A stretch of 64,000 bases of DNA, taken from the NCBI GenBank assembly GCA_033344915.1, contig JAWPML010000001.1, positions 968,369 to 1,032,368 of the forward strand, written 5' to 3'. This stretch comes from Acidimicrobiales bacterium (lineage in GTDB: Bacteria; Actinomycetota; Acidimicrobiia; Acidimicrobiales; Aldehydirespiratoraceae). Below the pieces are notes generated by a model that ran no database searches, had not been told where the DNA came from, and saw nothing but the letters and a program-made list of their open reading frames with translations. Made by a program: the position numbers and the translations under genes. Of the stretch, positions 1 through 8,240 are shown in pieces. The first letter of the stretch is position 1. The number at the start of each line of letters is the position of its first letter.

Positions 1-481
1 CCACCGGCCGCCGCCAGGCCGCCGGCATGCGCCGGGCGCCGCTGATCAGGATCGGGGCGGCGGCGACCGCGGCGTAGAGCATGGTCGCGCCGTGGAACGG
101 TCCGGCGCCGAGATCGCCGAGCACGAGCGCCAGCGCCGCGCCGACCAACGCGCCGACCACCCGTCGCCGTTCGGTCGCCACCGCGTGGATCACGGCCACG
201 ATCGCGAGGATCGAGACGATGCGGCCGAGGGTCGACGGGGTGACCCACAGGGCGATGGTGGAGGAGAGGAGCCAGGCCAGTCGGCGCGAACGACCGCCGG
301 CGAAGGCGAGCGCCGCACCGGCGCCCGCCGTGTACACGACATCGATCAGGAGAAGGCCGGTCGGGGAGGCTCCGCCGAGGGTCGCAAGCACGGCGGCCGC
401 GGCCGCGAGGACCAGGATCGCCTGCCGCTCGTCTCGACCGGTTCGCCGAACGCGGGCGGACCGAGTGGTGCTCGCGTCGAT
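1..481 (-). CDS. Polytopic membrane protein, C-terminus outside the window
   Basis: The minus-strand frame is open from 514 to the window edge. After a basic N-terminus (RSARVRRTGRDER) it encodes several hydrophobic segments, for example AILVLAAAAAVLATL and LLIDVVYTAGAGAALAFAG, so it is an integral membrane protein. I do not recognise the family. Two TGA codons at 515-520 bound the frame, and no ATG, GTG or TTG precedes the first membrane segment. The best start is ATC at 481, seven bases after AAGGAG (494-489). A GTG at 391 would remove the first hydrophobic segment. The gene is divergent from the capD-like gene and may belong to the polysaccharide locus. Confidence 0.6.
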   Translation of the reverse strand, partial: MDASTTRSARVRRTGRDERQAILVLAAAAAVLATLGGASPTGLLLIDVVYTAGAGAALAFAGGRSRRLAWLLSSTIALWVTPSTLGRIVSILAIVAVIHAVATERRRVVGALVGAALALVLGDLGAGPFHGATMLYAAVAAAPILISGARRMPAAWRRPV

Positions 482-488
482 GGTCCGG

Positions 489-494
489 CTCCTT
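489..494 (-). promoter_or_regulatory. Shine-Dalgarno AAGGAG deciding an ATC start
   Basis: AAGGAG on the minus strand ends seven bases before ATC at 481. No canonical start codon lies at a workable distance, so this site is the main argument for initiation at ATC. Confidence 0.5.
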
Positions 495-585
495 CGCAGC
501 GACCGCGGAATCGCTCATCACCGTACAAATCGTGCCGACGGTGCGGGTGGAGGCTCGCACGGTCTCCGAGGGAGGAAGACGGACG

Positions 586-2424
586 ATGTCCATCAACATG
601 CGGGGTGGGGACCGTGAGCTTCGGCTCCGGGGACCCGGCATGGTGCTCATGGCGGTGGATGCACTTGCGTGGGGTGGTGGCGTCTTCGCGGCCATGGCCC
701 TGCGATTCGACTTCGCGTTCGAGGCGTGGTCGCACGCGAACCTCGGCGTCGCGATCGCCCTCGCGGTCGTCTTCCAGATGCTCGGCGGCGTGATCTTCGG
801 TCTGTATCGCGGCCGGTGGCGACGGGGCAGCCTCGACGAGGGCCTGGCCCTGGCCCAGACGATGATGGTCGCGTCGGCCGGACTCTTCGTGCTCAACAAT
901 GTCCTGCTCGACAGCCGGCTGGTGCCGACGAGCGTCGTGCTCGCCGCCGCGCCGGCGGCGTTCTGTGGTGCCGGTGCGGCTCGCTTCGTCGAGCGGCTCG
1001 TGCAGTTCCACCGCACCCGAGCCAGCCGTGGTGACGGGGTGCCGGTCCTGATCTTCGGCGCCGGTGACGGCGGCTCACGCGTCGTCACCTCGATGCACTC
1101 CGACGCCGCATGCCGTTACCGCCCGGTCGGGCTGGTCGACGACGACCCCGCCAAACGCAACCTGCGGGTGAGCGGCGTGCCGGTGCTGGGCAACCGGGAC
1201 CGGTTGGCGACCATCGCCGCGGCGTCGAAGGCCGAGATGCTGATCGTCGCCGCCCCGTCCATCCCCTCCGACAGCCTGCGGGACCTGTCGACGCGGGCGC
1301 TCGCCGCCGACCTCGACATGCGAATCGTGCCCCACGTCTCGGAGCTCATTGACGGGAAGGTCGGCGCCGACGACGTGCGTCCGCTGACCGAGGCCGACCT
1401 CCTGGGTCGACACCAGATCGACACCGACATCGCGGCGATCGCCGACTACATCACCGGCCGACGCGTCCTCGTGACCGGTGCCGGCGGGTCGATCGGGTCG
1501 GAGCTGTGTCGTCAGCTCCACCGCTTCGGTCCCGACTCGCTGATCATGGTCGACCGCGACGAGTCCGCCCTGCACGCGGTGCAGATGGCGATCGAGGGCC
1601 GCGCCCTGCTCGATTCCGAGTGCCTGGTCGTGGCGGACATCCGCGACGGCGAGCGGATGAAGGAGGTGTTCGCCCGGCACCAGCCTGACGTCGTGTTCCA
1701 CACGGCGGCGCTGAAGCACCTTCCCCTGCTCGAGCTGCACCCCGCCGAGGCGGTCAAGACGAACATCCAGGGCACGCTCAACGTGCTGGAAGCAGCCGCG
1801 CTGAGCCGGGTCAGCCGGTTCGTGAACATCTCGACGGACAAGGCCGCCGACCCGACGAGCGTGCTCGGGTACACGAAGCGCATCGCCGAACAGCTCACGT
1901 CCTGGTACGCGGCCCGTGAGGACGGTGTCTACCTGTCGGTCCGCTTCGGCAACGTGCTCGGGTCGCGCGGCTCGGTGCTCGGTGCGTTCGAACGACAGGT
2001 GCTCAACGGCGGTCCGATCACGGTGACCCACCCCGACGTGACGCGCTACTTCATGACGGTCACGGAGGCGGTCCAGCTCGTCGTGCAGGCCGGCGCCGTC
2101 GGACTCGACGGCGAGGCGCTCGTGCTCGACATGGGGGAGCCGGTGAAGATCGTGGATGTCGCCCGGCGGTTGGCCGCCCAGGCGGACCGACCGATCGACA
2201 TCGTGTTCACGGGCCTCCGTCCCGGCGAGAAGCTCCACGAGGTGCTCCTCGGTCAGGCGGAGGCCGACGACCGGCATGCGCACCCGCTCATCTCGCACTG
2301 CCGGGTCCCCGCCCAGTCGCCCCTCGGCCTCAGCCCCCTCGACGTGGACGATGCCGACGAGCTGCGCGACGCCATGATCAGTCTCTGCCGGCCCGGCGTG
2401 ACGGCCGAGTCCGTCACGCTCTGA
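586..2424 (+). CDS. CapD/WbpM/PglF-like nucleotide-sugar 4,6-dehydratase, membrane-anchored
   Basis: The 612-residue protein has the layout of the FlaA1/WbpM/PglF family. Hydrophobic segments fill about residues 15-135, a nucleotide-binding-like domain follows, and an extended SDR domain begins at TGAGGSIGS (297-305). These enzymes convert UDP-GlcNAc to the 4-keto-6-deoxy sugar at the inner membrane. The catalytic region reads STDKAADPTSVLGYTK (416-431). Leu427 sits where WbpM-type enzymes usually have Met or Tyr, while Lys431 is kept. I chose ATG 586 because GGGAGGAAG precedes it; an upstream GTG at 532 lacks a ribosome site. PglC-, PglD- and PglE-like genes nearby support a bacillosamine-type pathway. 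Confidence 0.9.
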   Translation: MSINMRGGDRELRLRGPGMVLMAVDALAWGGGVFAAMALRFDFAFEAWSHANLGVAIALAVVFQMLGGVIFGLYRGRWRRGSLDEGLALAQTMMVASAGLFVLNNVLLDSRLVPTSVVLAAAPAAFCGAGAARFVERLVQFHRTRASRGDGVPVLIFGAGDGGSRVVTSMHSDAACRYRPVGLVDDDPAKRNLRVSGVPVLGNRDRLATIAAASKAEMLIVAAPSIPSDSLRDLSTRALAADLDMRIVPHVSELIDGKVGADDVRPLTEADLLGRHQIDTDIAAIADYITGRRVLVTGAGGSIGSELCRQLHRFGPDSLIMVDRDESALHAVQMAIEGRALLDSECLVVADIRDGERMKEVFARHQPDVVFHTAALKHLPLLELHPAEAVKTNIQGTLNVLEAAALSRVSRFVNISTDKAADPTSVLGYTKRIAEQLTSWYAAREDGVYLSVRFGNVLGSRGSVLGAFERQVLNGGPITVTHPDVTRYFMTVTEAVQLVVQAGAVGLDGEALVLDMGEPVKIVDVARRLAAQADRPIDIVFTGLRPGEKLHEVLLGQAEADDRHAHPLISHCRVPAQSPLGLSPLDVDDADELRDAMISLCRPGVTAESVTL

Positions 2425-2438
2425 CCGGTCGCTCGCCC

Positions 2439-3080
2439 GTGCTCGGTCGACTGATTCCCGACGGTCCCCTCCATCCGGAGGACGCCGTTCTCGCCCTCGT
2501 CGCCGGCGTGGCGGTGGGCATCGCCTTCCGCCGTCGCTCGTTCGCGTGGATCGTCGGCGTGCTCGCCGCGGCCTGGTGGCTCCTGCGGTGGCGGTACGGG
2601 ACGGTGCTCGCCGATGCGGTCGCGGCGCGCGGCCAGCCGTTGGGCGTGATCGCCCTGATCGTCGCTCCCGCGGCGCTGCTCGCGAGTCGCCCGCTGCGCC
2701 CGCGGACCGTCGCGGTCCTGACCGTGGGTGCTCTCGCAGGGATCTGGGCGATGGTGCCCGACACCGAGGCCCCGCTCATCGCCGGAGCGGCCGTCGCCGG
2801 GGCCACCGTCGTGGCGATGCGGCGCGGCGGCGAACTCCCGGCCCACCGAGCCGCGGGTGCACTCGTGCTCCTACCCCTGTGTGCCGCCCTCGTCGGGTCG
2901 GTCGGCCGCCCCGAGCGGCTCGGTCCGGCGCTCGTGGTGGGTCTGCTCGGTGCCGGCCTGGCGGCGAGTTCGATGGGGCTCTGGCGGGTGCTGCGTCAGC
3001 GGGCGGGCACGCCGACGACCGTCGCGCCGGCCGCGACGTCGTCCACGACCACCGCCCCGGCGCCGACCACGGCGCCCTGA
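2439..3080 (+). CDS. Hypothetical polytopic membrane protein
   Basis: This 213-residue protein has about six hydrophobic segments and a Thr/Pro/Ala-rich C-terminal tail (PTTVAPAATSSTTTAPAPTT). I do not recognise a family. It starts with GTG 14 bases after the dehydratase stop, so the two are probably cotranscribed. Its last 85 bases overlap the end of the convergent acetyltransferase gene. No good ribosome site is visible, which leaves the start uncertain. Confidence 0.65.
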   Translation: MLGRLIPDGPLHPEDAVLALVAGVAVGIAFRRRSFAWIVGVLAAAWWLLRWRYGTVLADAVAARGQPLGVIALIVAPAALLASRPLRPRTVAVLTVGALAGIWAMVPDTEAPLIAGAAVAGATVVAMRRGGELPAHRAAGALVLLPLCAALVGSVGRPERLGPALVVGLLGAGLAASSMGLWRVLRQRAGTPTTVAPAATSSTTTAPAPTTAP

Positions 3081-3619
3081 CCGATCCGCCGCCCCGGCAG
3101 CACGATCGCGCCGGTGCCGAGGAACGCATCGTCTTCGACGGTGACCGCCCCGTTGAGGAGAACGCCCGGCGACACACTCACGTAGTCGCCGATGCGGCAG
3201 TCGTGGCTCACGACGGCCCCACAGTTGAGGTGCGAGTGGCGGCCGATGCGGACGTTCGTCGTGCAGGTCACCCCCGGATGGATCATGACGCCGTCGTCGA
3301 GATGGACGTCGTCGCCGATCCACGCGTCGAGCGACACCAGCGGGATCGCCGGAGCATCGCCGTCGATCTCGGCATCGAGACGGCGACGGACGCCCGGATC
3401 GCCGATCGCGAGGACATGGTCGTCACCGTTCACCCGCAGTTCGGCGAGACCGCCGATCACCTCGGCGTCGACTCGGTCGAGAAGGTCGGCATCGGTCTCG
3501 CCGTCGTCGACGAAGAGGATCTCGTGCCAGTTGTCGGTGAGCCGGTTGATCTCGCGCGCGATGGCGAGGGCCTCGCGCCCGTGGCCACCGGCGCCGACGA
3601 TCACGAGTCGGTCGCTCAT
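2996..3619 (-). CDS. PglD/NeuD-like sugar O/N-acetyltransferase (left-handed beta helix)
   Basis: The protein has 207 residues, the usual size for PglD or NeuD. An N-terminal Rossmann-like part starts SDRLVIVGAGGHGREALAIA, and a hexapeptide-repeat left-handed beta helix follows (for example HPGVTCTTNVRIGRHSHLNCG). The conserved His in VVSHDCRIGD is the likely general base. PglD acetylates UDP-4-amino-sugars with acetyl-CoA. The ATG at 3619 overlaps the stop of the phosphoglycosyltransferase gene as ATGA, which argues for translational coupling. With the PglC-like neighbour this resembles the Campylobacter pglC-pglD pair. Confidence 0.85.
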   Translation of the reverse strand: MSDRLVIVGAGGHGREALAIAREINRLTDNWHEILFVDDGETDADLLDRVDAEVIGGLAELRVNGDDHVLAIGDPGVRRRLDAEIDGDAPAIPLVSLDAWIGDDVHLDDGVMIHPGVTCTTNVRIGRHSHLNCGAVVSHDCRIGDYVSVSPGVLLNGAVTVEDDAFLGTGAIVLPGRRIGQGAVVGAGAVVVDDVAAGATVVGVPAR

Positions 3620-4218
3620 GCCGCGACCTCCGCGAGGGGATCGTCGGCAGCCGTCGCCCCGGTGCCTTCGCCGCCGATCAGGACCGCGACGGTGCGGGCG
3701 ATGATCGCGAGGTCCCGCCGCAGCGACTGGGTCCGCACGTACTCGAGGTCGAACTCGATCCGTTCGGCCCAACTCAGGTCGTTGCGTCCGTTCACCTGGG
3801 CGAGGCCCGTCAGGCCGGGACGCACCGCGAGTCGCCCCTTCTGGCGGTCGCTCCAGCGCTCGACCTGGTAGGCGAGCGTCGGTCGGGGGCCGACCACGCT
3901 CATCTCCCCGCGGGCCACGTTCACGAGCTGGGGGAGCTCGTCGAGCGACGTGCGGCGCAGGATGCGTCCGACCGCGGTGATGCGGTCATCGGTCGGGATG
4001 ATGGGGTTCTCGCCATCGAGCATCGTCCGGAACTTCCAGACGACGAACGGGGTGCCGTCCATCCCGACGCGTTCCTGGAGGAACAGCACGGGCCCGCGGG
4101 AGGACAGTCGGACTGCCCCGGCACAGACGAGACCGATCAGGGCGGCCGGCACGGCGACGACCGCCAGGATCGCGAGATCGAGGAGCCGCTTGCCGCGATA
4201 GGGACCGGCGGGCGTCAT
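3616..4218 (-). CDS. PglC-like polyprenyl-phosphate phosphoglycosyltransferase
   Basis: At 200 residues this is a small monotopic phosphoglycosyltransferase. It has one hydrophobic re-entrant segment (about 12-35), the WKFRTM motif and the catalytic Asp93-Glu94 pair in SLDELPQL, followed by SVVGPRP. It would move a sugar-1-phosphate from a UDP-sugar to undecaprenyl phosphate and so start glycan assembly at the inner leaflet. The gene lies between the PglD-like acetyltransferase (four-base overlap) and the epimerase, whose stop is one base from this start. Substrate choice (diNAcBac or another sugar) is inferred from neighbours. Confidence 0.9.
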   Translation of the reverse strand: MTPAGPYRGKRLLDLAILAVVAVPAALIGLVCAGAVRLSSRGPVLFLQERVGMDGTPFVVWKFRTMLDGENPIIPTDDRITAVGRILRRTSLDELPQLVNVARGEMSVVGPRPTLAYQVERWSDRQKGRLAVRPGLTGLAQVNGRNDLSWAERIEFDLEYVRTQSLRRDLAIIARTVAVLIGGEGTGATAADDPLAEVAA

Positions 4219-4219
4219 G

Positions 4220-5146
4220 TCAGACGACCGTTCGCATCCAGTCGACCGTGGCCTTGAGCCCGATCTCGAGCGGCACCGGTTCGATGTCGGGGAACAGGGC
4301 GTTCACCCGGGTGTGGTCGGCCTGGGAGTGGGGCACGTCGCCGGCCCGAACGGGGCCGTGCTCGACGCGGAGATCACCGTCGATCAGGTCGCGGATCATG
4401 TCGATGACCGTCAGCAGGTCCGTGCGGGTTCCGTAGGCGAGGTTCACGGGGATGTCGCTCGTGACCCGGCGGTTCACCGCGTCCACGATCACCGAGGTGA
4501 GCGTGTCGATGTAGGTGAAGTCGCGGCTCTGGGTGCCGTCGCCGTTGACCGGCAGCGGCGCGCCCCGCAGGGCGGCGTCCACGAAGGCGGGGATCACTGC
4601 CGCGTAGGCGTGACCGGCGGCCTGGAGCGGACCGAACACGTTGAAGAAGCGGAACGCGAGCGTGGGGAGTCCGTAGGAGTGGGCGTAGGCGATCGTGTAC
4701 GACTCGGTCGCGAGCTTGCTCGCCGCATAGGGACTCACCGGGCGGCAGGCGAGGCCCTCGTGCTTCGGGAGCTCCGGATTGGCGCCGTACACCGACGACG
4801 ATCCCGCGCACATGACATGGCGCAGGCGATCCCGGCGGGCGGCCTCCAACACGTTGACCGTGCCGGTGGCGTTGACCAGGTGACTGGCGACGGGGTCCGT
4901 GATCGAACGGGGCACCGACGGTCGGGCGGCGAGATGGACGACGGCGTCGGCCGGTCCGACCACCGTGTCGAGCACGTCGGGATCGAGGATCGTGCCGACG
5001 ACCAGCTCCGTGTCGGTGCCGTCGAGGTTGGCGGAGAAACCCGTGGACAGATCGTCGAGCGCGGTGACCGTGTGCCCGGCGAGTTCGAGCGAGCGGCAGA
5101 GGTTGGCGCCGATGAAGCCGGCGCCGCCGGTGACCAGGACGTGCAT
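4220..5146 (-). CDS. NAD-dependent epimerase/dehydratase, UDP-glucose/GlcNAc 4-epimerase type
   Basis: This is an extended SDR of 308 residues. GGAGFIG (7-13) binds NAD, SSSVYG holds the catalytic Ser, and Tyr140-x3-Lys144 (YAASK) completes the triad. RFFNVFGPLQ and GDGTQSRDFTYIDT are typical of the GalE/WbpP group. It probably interconverts Glc/Gal or GlcNAc/GalNAc nucleotides for the glycosyltransferases here. The start at 5146 is preceded by GGAAGGGG. It leads a minus-strand operon with the PglC- and PglD-like genes. Confidence 0.88.
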   Translation of the reverse strand: MHVLVTGGAGFIGANLCRSLELAGHTVTALDDLSTGFSANLDGTDTELVVGTILDPDVLDTVVGPADAVVHLAARPSVPRSITDPVASHLVNATGTVNVLEAARRDRLRHVMCAGSSSVYGANPELPKHEGLACRPVSPYAASKLATESYTIAYAHSYGLPTLAFRFFNVFGPLQAAGHAYAAVIPAFVDAALRGAPLPVNGDGTQSRDFTYIDTLTSVIVDAVNRRVTSDIPVNLAYGTRTDLLTVIDMIRDLIDGDLRVEHGPVRAGDVPHSQADHTRVNALFPDIEPVPLEIGLKATVDWMRTVV

Positions 5147-5213
5147 GAAAGCCCCTTCCAGAGAACGTCACCACTCCATCGGCGCCGTCATCGCGCTCAT
5201 GAGGATCGTGCTC

Positions 5214-6473
5214 ATGAGGAATGGGCCGAACGACTCATCGCGCCAGTGCGACGGCCGATGGATGCGGGTGACGACCACCTCGTTCCCGGCGCCGGACATC
5301 GACGGCCGCGCCGCGCCCGCCCGGCGGCTGCTCTTCGTCTCGTCGGTGACCACCGGAGGCTCGGGACGCAGTCAGCGTGAACTGGCGATGGCGGTGCGCG
5401 AGCAGGGACGCACGGTGCAGTTCCTCGTGGAGGATCCGAACGCCACCGGGGTGCGGCGTCGGGCGCTCTCGGAGCTGGCGGACGCGTCGGTGCGCTTCGA
5501 GGGCTCGCGGCTCGGTGCCCACGTGCAGTCGCTGCGCCGTCGGATCGGGTCGGGAACCGCCGCCCTCCACGTCGACGGGGTGGAGCATCACGCCGCCCCG
5601 GCGCCCGAGCACGCGTTCGAGCCGCTGGTGCGGAGCTGGCGGCCCGACGTGGTCGTGGTGTCGAGTATCAGTCGCGTCTCCTGGCGGGCGATCCGCAGTG
5701 TGTGCCGGCGGCGTGGCCTGCCGACCGCCCTGTACCTGCGTGAGGCGACTGCGATCGGCCATCTGCACGCCGGGCTCCAACCGGACCTCCTGCTCGCGAA
5801 CTCGGGATCACTGGTCGAGGATGCGGAGCGTCTCGGGCATGTGGCCTCGCTCGTACCTTCCCTCGTCGAGGTCGCGCCGATGGCGCAGCCGCCGTCCGGG
5901 GAGGTCGTACTGCTCGTCAACCCGCTCCCGTCGCACGGGCTCGACGTCGTCGGTCCGTTGGCCGCGGCGCGACCCGACATCCCGTTCGTCCTCCAGGAGT
6001 CGTGGACGCTCGACCGTCCCGCCCGTGCCGCCGTGGACCGCCTCGTGCGCGATCACCCGAACGTGACCCTCCGGGCCTTCGAGCCCCGACCGGGGCGCCT
6101 TTTCCGCGATGCCCGGATCCTGCTCGCACCGCACCGCATCGACAACCGACCCCGCACCGCGCTCGAAGCGCAGGCGAACGGCGTGCCGGTGGTGGCCAGC
6201 GGACTCCCGGGTCTCGTCGAGGCGGTCGGCGACGGAGGCACGCTCGTCGATCCCGATGCGGGGCCGGATGCCTGGGTCCGCGCGATCAGCCGTCTGTGGG
6301 ACGACGAACGGCAATGGATGGCGGCCGGCGACCGCGCCCGCATGCACGCCGGACGAGCCGACGTGCGGCCGGCCCGCGTGGCCGAGCGCTTCTGTGAGCT
6401 CGTCGACGACCTGGTGCGCGCCGACGCGGTCGATCAGAAGAGCTCGATGTCGCCGAGCGAGAACCGGAACTGA
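5214..6473 (+). CDS. GT4-type glycosyltransferase
   Basis: The protein has a GT-B fold pattern. An N-terminal domain opens with LLFVSSVTTGGSGRSQRELA, and a C-terminal domain contains GVPVVASGLPGLVEAVGDGG, the usual donor-sugar binding stretch of GT4 enzymes. The start is uncertain: ATG 5214 has GAGG eight bases upstream, while ATG 5199 and ATG 5262 are also in frame. It is divergent from the epimerase gene and its end overlaps the convergent GNAT gene by 40 bases. The sugar and acceptor cannot be read from the sequence. Confidence 0.8.
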   Translation: MRNGPNDSSRQCDGRWMRVTTTSFPAPDIDGRAAPARRLLFVSSVTTGGSGRSQRELAMAVREQGRTVQFLVEDPNATGVRRRALSELADASVRFEGSRLGAHVQSLRRRIGSGTAALHVDGVEHHAAPAPEHAFEPLVRSWRPDVVVVSSISRVSWRAIRSVCRRRGLPTALYLREATAIGHLHAGLQPDLLLANSGSLVEDAERLGHVASLVPSLVEVAPMAQPPSGEVVLLVNPLPSHGLDVVGPLAAARPDIPFVLQESWTLDRPARAAVDRLVRDHPNVTLRAFEPRPGRLFRDARILLAPHRIDNRPRTALEAQANGVPVVASGLPGLVEAVGDGGTLVDPDAGPDAWVRAISRLWDDERQWMAAGDRARMHAGRADVRPARVAERFCELVDDLVRADAVDQKSSMSPSENRN

Positions 6474-7387
6474 TCGAGATCGGGCCCGGTCCCGGCGAGG
6501 TCGCGCACGGTCAGCCGCGGTCCGAGCCGGGGGAGGGTGGGCATCCACGGCGCCGGATGCGGAGGCGTCGCCAGCGTGAGGACGTGGTCGACCGGTAGTC
6601 GGCGCCGGACCGCTCGCAGGAGGGTGCGGCTGGCCGCGACGTCGGGGCTGAAGAGCTCAGCGAGAACGGCCTCGGTGGCCGCGCCCCGGCGGCGGACGCG
6701 CACGACGGCGGCCCCGTCGTCGGTGCGGACGACGCGATAGTGCAGCGGCTCGAAGCCGTAGCGCCACGCGAGATGATCGCGGGTGCGGTCGGTGGCGAGT
6801 CCCTCGACCGCCGGCATCGCGTCGGCCAGCGCGACAAGGTCGTCGAGGGCGAGGTCGACCGGCTCGCCGATGTCGATCGGCTCGGACCACTTGTGGGCTG
6901 CGGTGCGGGCCCGTGCGAGGCGCGGGATGGCCCGGACGCCGGTGACGGCGAACCGGGTGGGGACGCGGCCGACCTCCCGCCAGCCCATGCGGAGATAGCC
7001 GGGGCGGCTGTTGTCGTTGGGGGTGTTGAAGACGAACTCGATCCCCTCGCGCGTCAGCTCGTCGACTGCGGTCGTGGACAGGAGCCGGAAGATGCCGCGT
7101 CGCTGGTGGTCCGGGTGGGTCGCCGTGTCGACGGCGCGGACGGCGGCGCGCGGCCCGGCCGAGCCGACGAAGTTCCAACGCATCATCGTGCGGAAGCCGG
7201 CGATCTCCGCCCCGTCGAGGGCGAGCCACATGGGTGAGCGCCCCGCCGGGTTGTCGAGGTGTTTCCAGCGGAAGAACGCCTCGTTGGGATCGGCCGGATC
7301 CCAACCCAACGCGGCGGCAGCCACGTCGATGGCGTCGGGGATGTCGTCGTCGGTCGCCCGGCGTACGACGAGCTCGGCTCGGTCCAC
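6434..7387 (-). CDS. GNAT-family N-acetyltransferase
   Basis: The 317-residue protein has an N-terminal GNAT fold with the acetyl-CoA pyrophosphate-binding loop HPDHQRRGIFRLL and a longer C-terminal part with no recognised motif. Enzymes of this shape in polysaccharide loci acetylate amino sugars, but the substrate here is unknown. The GTG start at 7387 lies six bases after a TAGCCT -10 box, which suggests a leaderless mRNA. The 3' end overlaps the convergent glycosyltransferase gene. Confidence 0.82.
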   Translation of the reverse strand: MDRAELVVRRATDDDIPDAIDVAAAALGWDPADPNEAFFRWKHLDNPAGRSPMWLALDGAEIAGFRTMMRWNFVGSAGPRAAVRAVDTATHPDHQRRGIFRLLSTTAVDELTREGIEFVFNTPNDNSRPGYLRMGWREVGRVPTRFAVTGVRAIPRLARARTAAHKWSEPIDIGEPVDLALDDLVALADAMPAVEGLATDRTRDHLAWRYGFEPLHYRVVRTDDGAAVVRVRRRGAATEAVLAELFSPDVAASRTLLRAVRRRLPVDHVLTLATPPHPAPWMPTLPRLGPRLTVRDLAGTGPDLDQFRFSLGDIELF

Positions 7388-7393
7388 CGCCCG

Positions 7394-7399
7394 AGGCTA
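7394..7399 (-). promoter_or_regulatory. TAGCCT -10 box, leaderless start of the GNAT gene
   Basis: TAGCCT ends six bases before the GTG at 7387, the spacing expected when transcription begins at the start codon. Confidence 0.5.
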
Positions 7400-7436
7400 C
7401 GTGTCCAAAACGCCGCGGTGGTGCCGATAGGGGTCC

Positions 7437-8240
7437 GTGGCGCTGTTCCCCACCATCGTGAAGACGACGGCCGCGGCCGTCGATGTCATCCGGCGACCGG
7501 CGACCGGTCTCGTCGTGCTCGTCTACCACCGCGTCGGCGGCCACACCGCGGTGACGGTGGATCTCCCGACCCCGACCTTCGATGCGCAGATGGCGCAGCT
7601 GGCGGCGTCCGGTGCCGTCCTGACGATCGACGACGCCGTCACCGCACTCGCCGCCGGGGAGGACCTGGCCGGCCGGGTCGTCGTGACGTTCGACGACGGC
7701 ACGGCCGACTTCGTGGACGAGGCGCTCCCCGTGCTCGACCGCCACTCGGTGCCGGCGACGCTCTATGTCGCGACGGGGCACGTCGAGGACGGCATCGACT
7801 TCCCCGACGACGGCCGTCCGGCCAGCTGGGGAGGTCTGGCCGACTGCGTGGCCTCCGGGCTCGTCACCATCGGCTCACACACCCACGGCCACATCCTGCT
7901 CGATCGACTCGACGTGGCTTCCGTGGCGGACGACCTCGATCGGTCCATCGGGTTGATCGGCGAGCGGCTCGGCACGGTCGCCGAGCACTTCGCCTACCCC
8001 AAGGCGCTGTCCCCGACGGCGGAGGCCGAGCGCGAGGTTCGGGCCCGCTTCCGCAGCGCGGCGATCGCCGGCACACGTGCCAATCCGCCGGGTGGCGACG
8101 TGCACCGCCTCCACCGCACACCCATCCAGACCACGGACGGGGAGCGGTTCTTCGCCCGCAAGCTCGCGGGCGGTCTCGGGTGGGAGGACGACGTCCGGCG
8201 TCTGGTCAATCGGCGCCGCTACGCCGGAGCGACCACATGA
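7437..8240 (+). CDS. NodB-type polysaccharide deacetylase
   Basis: The 267-residue protein carries the carbohydrate esterase 4 motifs: TFDDG with Asp86-Asp87 (catalytic base and metal ligand) and SHTHGH with His148 and His152 as zinc ligands. A later FAYPKA segment matches the family. It likely removes N-acetyl groups from a glycan. No clear signal peptide is visible, so its location is uncertain. GTG 7437 follows AGGGGTCC closely. The stop overlaps the next glycosyltransferase start as ATGA, showing coupling. Confidence 0.87.
   Translation: MALFPTIVKTTAAAVDVIRRPATGLVVLVYHRVGGHTAVTVDLPTPTFDAQMAQLAASGAVLTIDDAVTALAAGEDLAGRVVVTFDDGTADFVDEALPVLDRHSVPATLYVATGHVEDGIDFPDDGRPASWGGLADCVASGLVTIGSHTHGHILLDRLDVASVADDLDRSIGLIGERLGTVAEHFAYPKALSPTAEAEREVRARFRSAAIAGTRANPPGGDVHRLHRTPIQTTDGERFFARKLAGGLGWEDDVRRLVNRRRYAGATT

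Noticed and set aside
4217-5380. 387-codon plus-strand frame across the epimerase
   Set aside because: It is antisense to a clear SDR gene with conserved motifs, and its product has no recognisable features.
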